A DNA stretch of 7,067 nucleotides from an uncultured Bacilli bacterium. Its GTDB lineage: Bacteria; Bacillota_I; Bacilli_A; RF39; UBA660. Shown one piece after another: positions 6,337-7,067 of this stretch. The number at the start of each line of letters is the position of its first letter. Position 1 is the first letter of the stretch. The stretch is from contig CALVJI010000059.1 of NCBI GenBank assembly GCA_944332105.1, positions 1 to 7,067 on the forward strand. Reading direction: 5' to 3'. The translations under genes and the position numbers were made by a program. The notes beneath the pieces are model-generated. The model was not told the DNA's origin. It ran no database searches and saw only the letters and a program-made list of their open reading frames with translations.

Positions 6337-6756
6337 ATGAATTGTAAAAACTGCAACAAGCCTTTAAAAAGAGGTAAGAGTTACTGTAGTAATACTTGCC
6401 AATTGGAATATGAATATAAAGAGTATATTTATAAATGGAAAAATGGCTTAGTTAGTGGTATGAAAGGAAAATATCAAGTTTCAAATTATGTCCGGCGCTA
6501 CTTGTATGAAAAATACAATAGTAGCTGTGCATTATGCGGTTGGAACAAAAGAAATCCTTATAGCAATATAATTCCATTAGAAATCGAACATATTGATGGT
6601 AATTACTTAAACAATTCTGAAATCAATCTCATTCTTTTATGTCCCAACTGTCATTCTTTAACTGCAACCTATAAAGGAGCTAATAGAGGAAAAGGCAGAA
6701 AGGAACGAAAGAAATATAGTTTATATGCCAATCCCGAGCTAAAGGATAACCCTTGA
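6337..6756 (+). CDS. Intron-encoded HNH homing endonuclease
   Basis: The 139-residue protein has two zinc-binding parts. The N-terminal one is a small ribbon-like motif, Cys3-x2-Cys6...Cys17-x3-Cys21. The second is an HNH nuclease domain with structural cysteines Cys64-x2-Cys67 and Cys102-x2-Cys105 around the active site. The active-site signature runs LEIEHIDGN (His85), then NN...EINL (Asn97), LLCPNCHS (His106) and TATYKG. This is the HNH pattern common in phages and mobile introns. A basic tail GKGRKERKK (118-126) suits DNA binding. Such enzymes cut intron-less alleles so that the intron is copied in by repair; the target would be an uninterrupted tRNA-Thr gene (inferred). The gene is inserted in the P5 loop. 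Its last 11 codons and TGA stop are also the 3' strands of P5, P4 and P6. All HNH residues are intact, so it may be active. Confidence 0.9.
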   Translation: MNCKNCNKPLKRGKSYCSNTCQLEYEYKEYIYKWKNGLVSGMKGKYQVSNYVRRYLYEKYNSSCALCGWNKRNPYSNIIPLEIEHIDGNYLNNSEINLILLCPNCHSLTATYKGANRGKGRKERKKYSLYANPELKDNP

Positions 6757-6902
6757 GTGTAGAGACTTTATACGACGAACCTAAGTCATAAAGATAAGGT
6801 TAAGAGAAAGTCCAGACTACAAACACAATGTGGTAGTGAAAACTATAGTAGTATGAATCAGTGGGTTGGGGGTTCGAGTCCCTCTTTCGGCACCATAATA
6901 GT

Positions 6903-6986
6903 GGAGGGATAGCGAAGTGGTCAAACGCGGCAGACTGTAAATCTGTTCCTTCGGGTTCCATGGTTCAAATCCATGTCCCTCCACCA
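6903..6986 (+). tRNA. tRNA-Tyr(GUA)
   Basis: This is an 84-nt class II tRNA. The acceptor GGAGGGA pairs with TCCCTCC. The anticodon stem GCAGA/TCTGT has loop CTGTAAA, with anticodon GTA at 6937-6939. A long variable arm follows (TCCTTCGGG region), then a T arm with GGTTCAAATCC, A73 and an encoded CCA. It starts 7 nt after tRNA-Thr in the same operon. Confidence 0.97.
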
Positions 6987-6996
6987 TTTAATATAT

Positions 6997-7067
6997 TGCC
7001 TCGTAGCCAAGTGGTAAGGCATCAGACTTTGACTCTGACATTCCGGTGGTTCGAACCCACCCGAGGC
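6997..7067 (+). tRNA. tRNA-Gln(UUG), cut by the window end
   Basis: The acceptor 5' strand TGCCTCG has the U1 typical of tRNA-Gln. The D arm is GCCAAGTGGTAAGGC, and the anticodon stem TCAGA/TCTGA has loop CTTTGAC with anticodon TTG at 7029-7031. The T arm is GGTGG-TTCGAAC-CCACC, followed by CGAGGC. The window ends one base before the acceptor stem is complete, so the discriminator base and CCA are not visible. Confidence 0.93.

Larger units (their letters stand above)
6232..6855 (+). ncRNA. Group I self-splicing intron in the tRNA-Thr anticodon loop
   Basis: The 624-nt intron follows exon U6231 and ends in G6855, as group I introns require. Helices seen: P1, 10 bp, 6229-6238 with 6258-6267, with the splice-site U pairing to G6265. 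P2, 6269-6277 with 6282-6290, capped by a GAAA tetraloop. P3, CGTCG 6295-6299 with CGACG 6773-6777. P4, CGGGG 6306-6310 with TCCCG 6732-6736. P5, GC 6314-6315 with 6727-6728 plus TAAA 6320-6323 with 6720-6723. P6/P6a, GCT/AGT and AAGG/CCTT, 6738-6758. P7, GACTTT 6764-6769 with AAAGTC 6807-6812. P8, AACCT 6778-6782 with AGGTT 6797-6801. A P9-region hairpin, TAGT-GAAA-ACTA, at 6834-6845. Joining segments AAA (J4/5) and CAA (J5/4) and the order around P7 resemble the tRNA introns of Azoarcus and Anabaena, so subgroup IC3 is likely. Without its ORF it is about 204 nt, the size of those introns. Confidence 0.95.
6196..6895 (+). tRNA. tRNA-Thr(UGU), interrupted by a group I intron
   Basis: The exons are 6196-6231 and 6856-6895. 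Joined, they make a perfect 76-nt tRNA. The acceptor stem GCCGAAA pairs with TTTCGGC and the D arm is GCGT...GCGC. The anticodon stem ACTGA/TCAGT has the loop CTTGTAA, with anticodon TGT at 6229-6231. The variable loop is GGGTT, the T arm is GGGGG-TTCGAGT-CCCTC, and A73 and CCA are encoded. The joined sequence closely resembles Bacillus tRNA-Thr. The break lies after position 36, directly behind the anticodon. Other ways to join the exons into a 7-nt loop would give Pro or Gln anticodons, but they break the rule of U at the 5' splice site and G at the intron end, and they fit the tRNA body less well. Decoding of ACA codons (and others read by UGU) from this gene needs splicing. Confidence 0.95.

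Noticed and set aside
6232..6855. Group II intron, archaeal-type tRNA intron or insertion sequence in tRNA-Thr
   Set aside because: There is no domain V or GUGYG boundary, no bulge-helix-bulge at the junctions, and no terminal repeats or transposase. The P1-P9 order with terminal G fits group I fully.
1..7067. CRISPR array or phage att-type direct repeats
   Set aside because: No regularly spaced repeats were seen, and apart from the intron the tRNA genes show no duplicated 3' ends.

Overview
This window looks like chromosomal DNA from a low-GC Gram-positive bacterium (Firmicutes/Bacillota), possibly one of the small-genome, uncultured gut lineages near the Mollicutes. The support is strong A+T richness, Bacillus-like Shine-Dalgarno and sigma-A promoter sequences, a DnaD primosome gene next to nth, a rpsD gene with its own promoter and long leader, and surface proteins of a repetitive type that I associate with such genomes. 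The conserved genes run full length with TGG for Trp and no in-frame TGA, so the standard bacterial code appears to apply. The lineage is inferred; no search was possible.

Layout. Bases 1-188 hold the probable 3' end of a membrane-protein gene that starts outside the window. Bases 192-2745 carry two divergent genes with related C-terminal modules. The left one (minus strand) is an intact membrane-anchored protein. The right one (plus strand) is split by a one-base frameshift. A shared bidirectional terminator separates it from rpsD (minus strand), which has a clear promoter and a structured leader of about 150 nt. Divergent from rpsD is a tight cluster, cca-dnaD-nth: CCA-adding tRNA nucleotidyltransferase, replication-initiation protein DnaD and endonuclease III. 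dnaD and nth overlap.

From 6059 onward is a tRNA operon with its own promoter: tRNA-Val(UAC), tRNA-Thr(UGU), tRNA-Tyr(GUA) and tRNA-Gln(UUG), the last cut by the window end. Val, Thr and Tyr encode their CCA ends.

The highlight is tRNA-Thr. It is interrupted immediately after the anticodon (U36) by a 624-nt group I intron. Helices P1 to P9 can be written out by eye, and its core resembles the intron class found in cyanobacterial tRNA-Leu and Azoarcus tRNA-Ile. The intron carries an HNH endonuclease gene inserted in the P5 loop, and the last codons of that gene are also the 3' strands of P5, P4 and P6. Removing the intron restores a perfect 76-nt tRNA-Thr. The organism therefore must splice this RNA to read ACA codons from this locus, unless another copy exists elsewhere.
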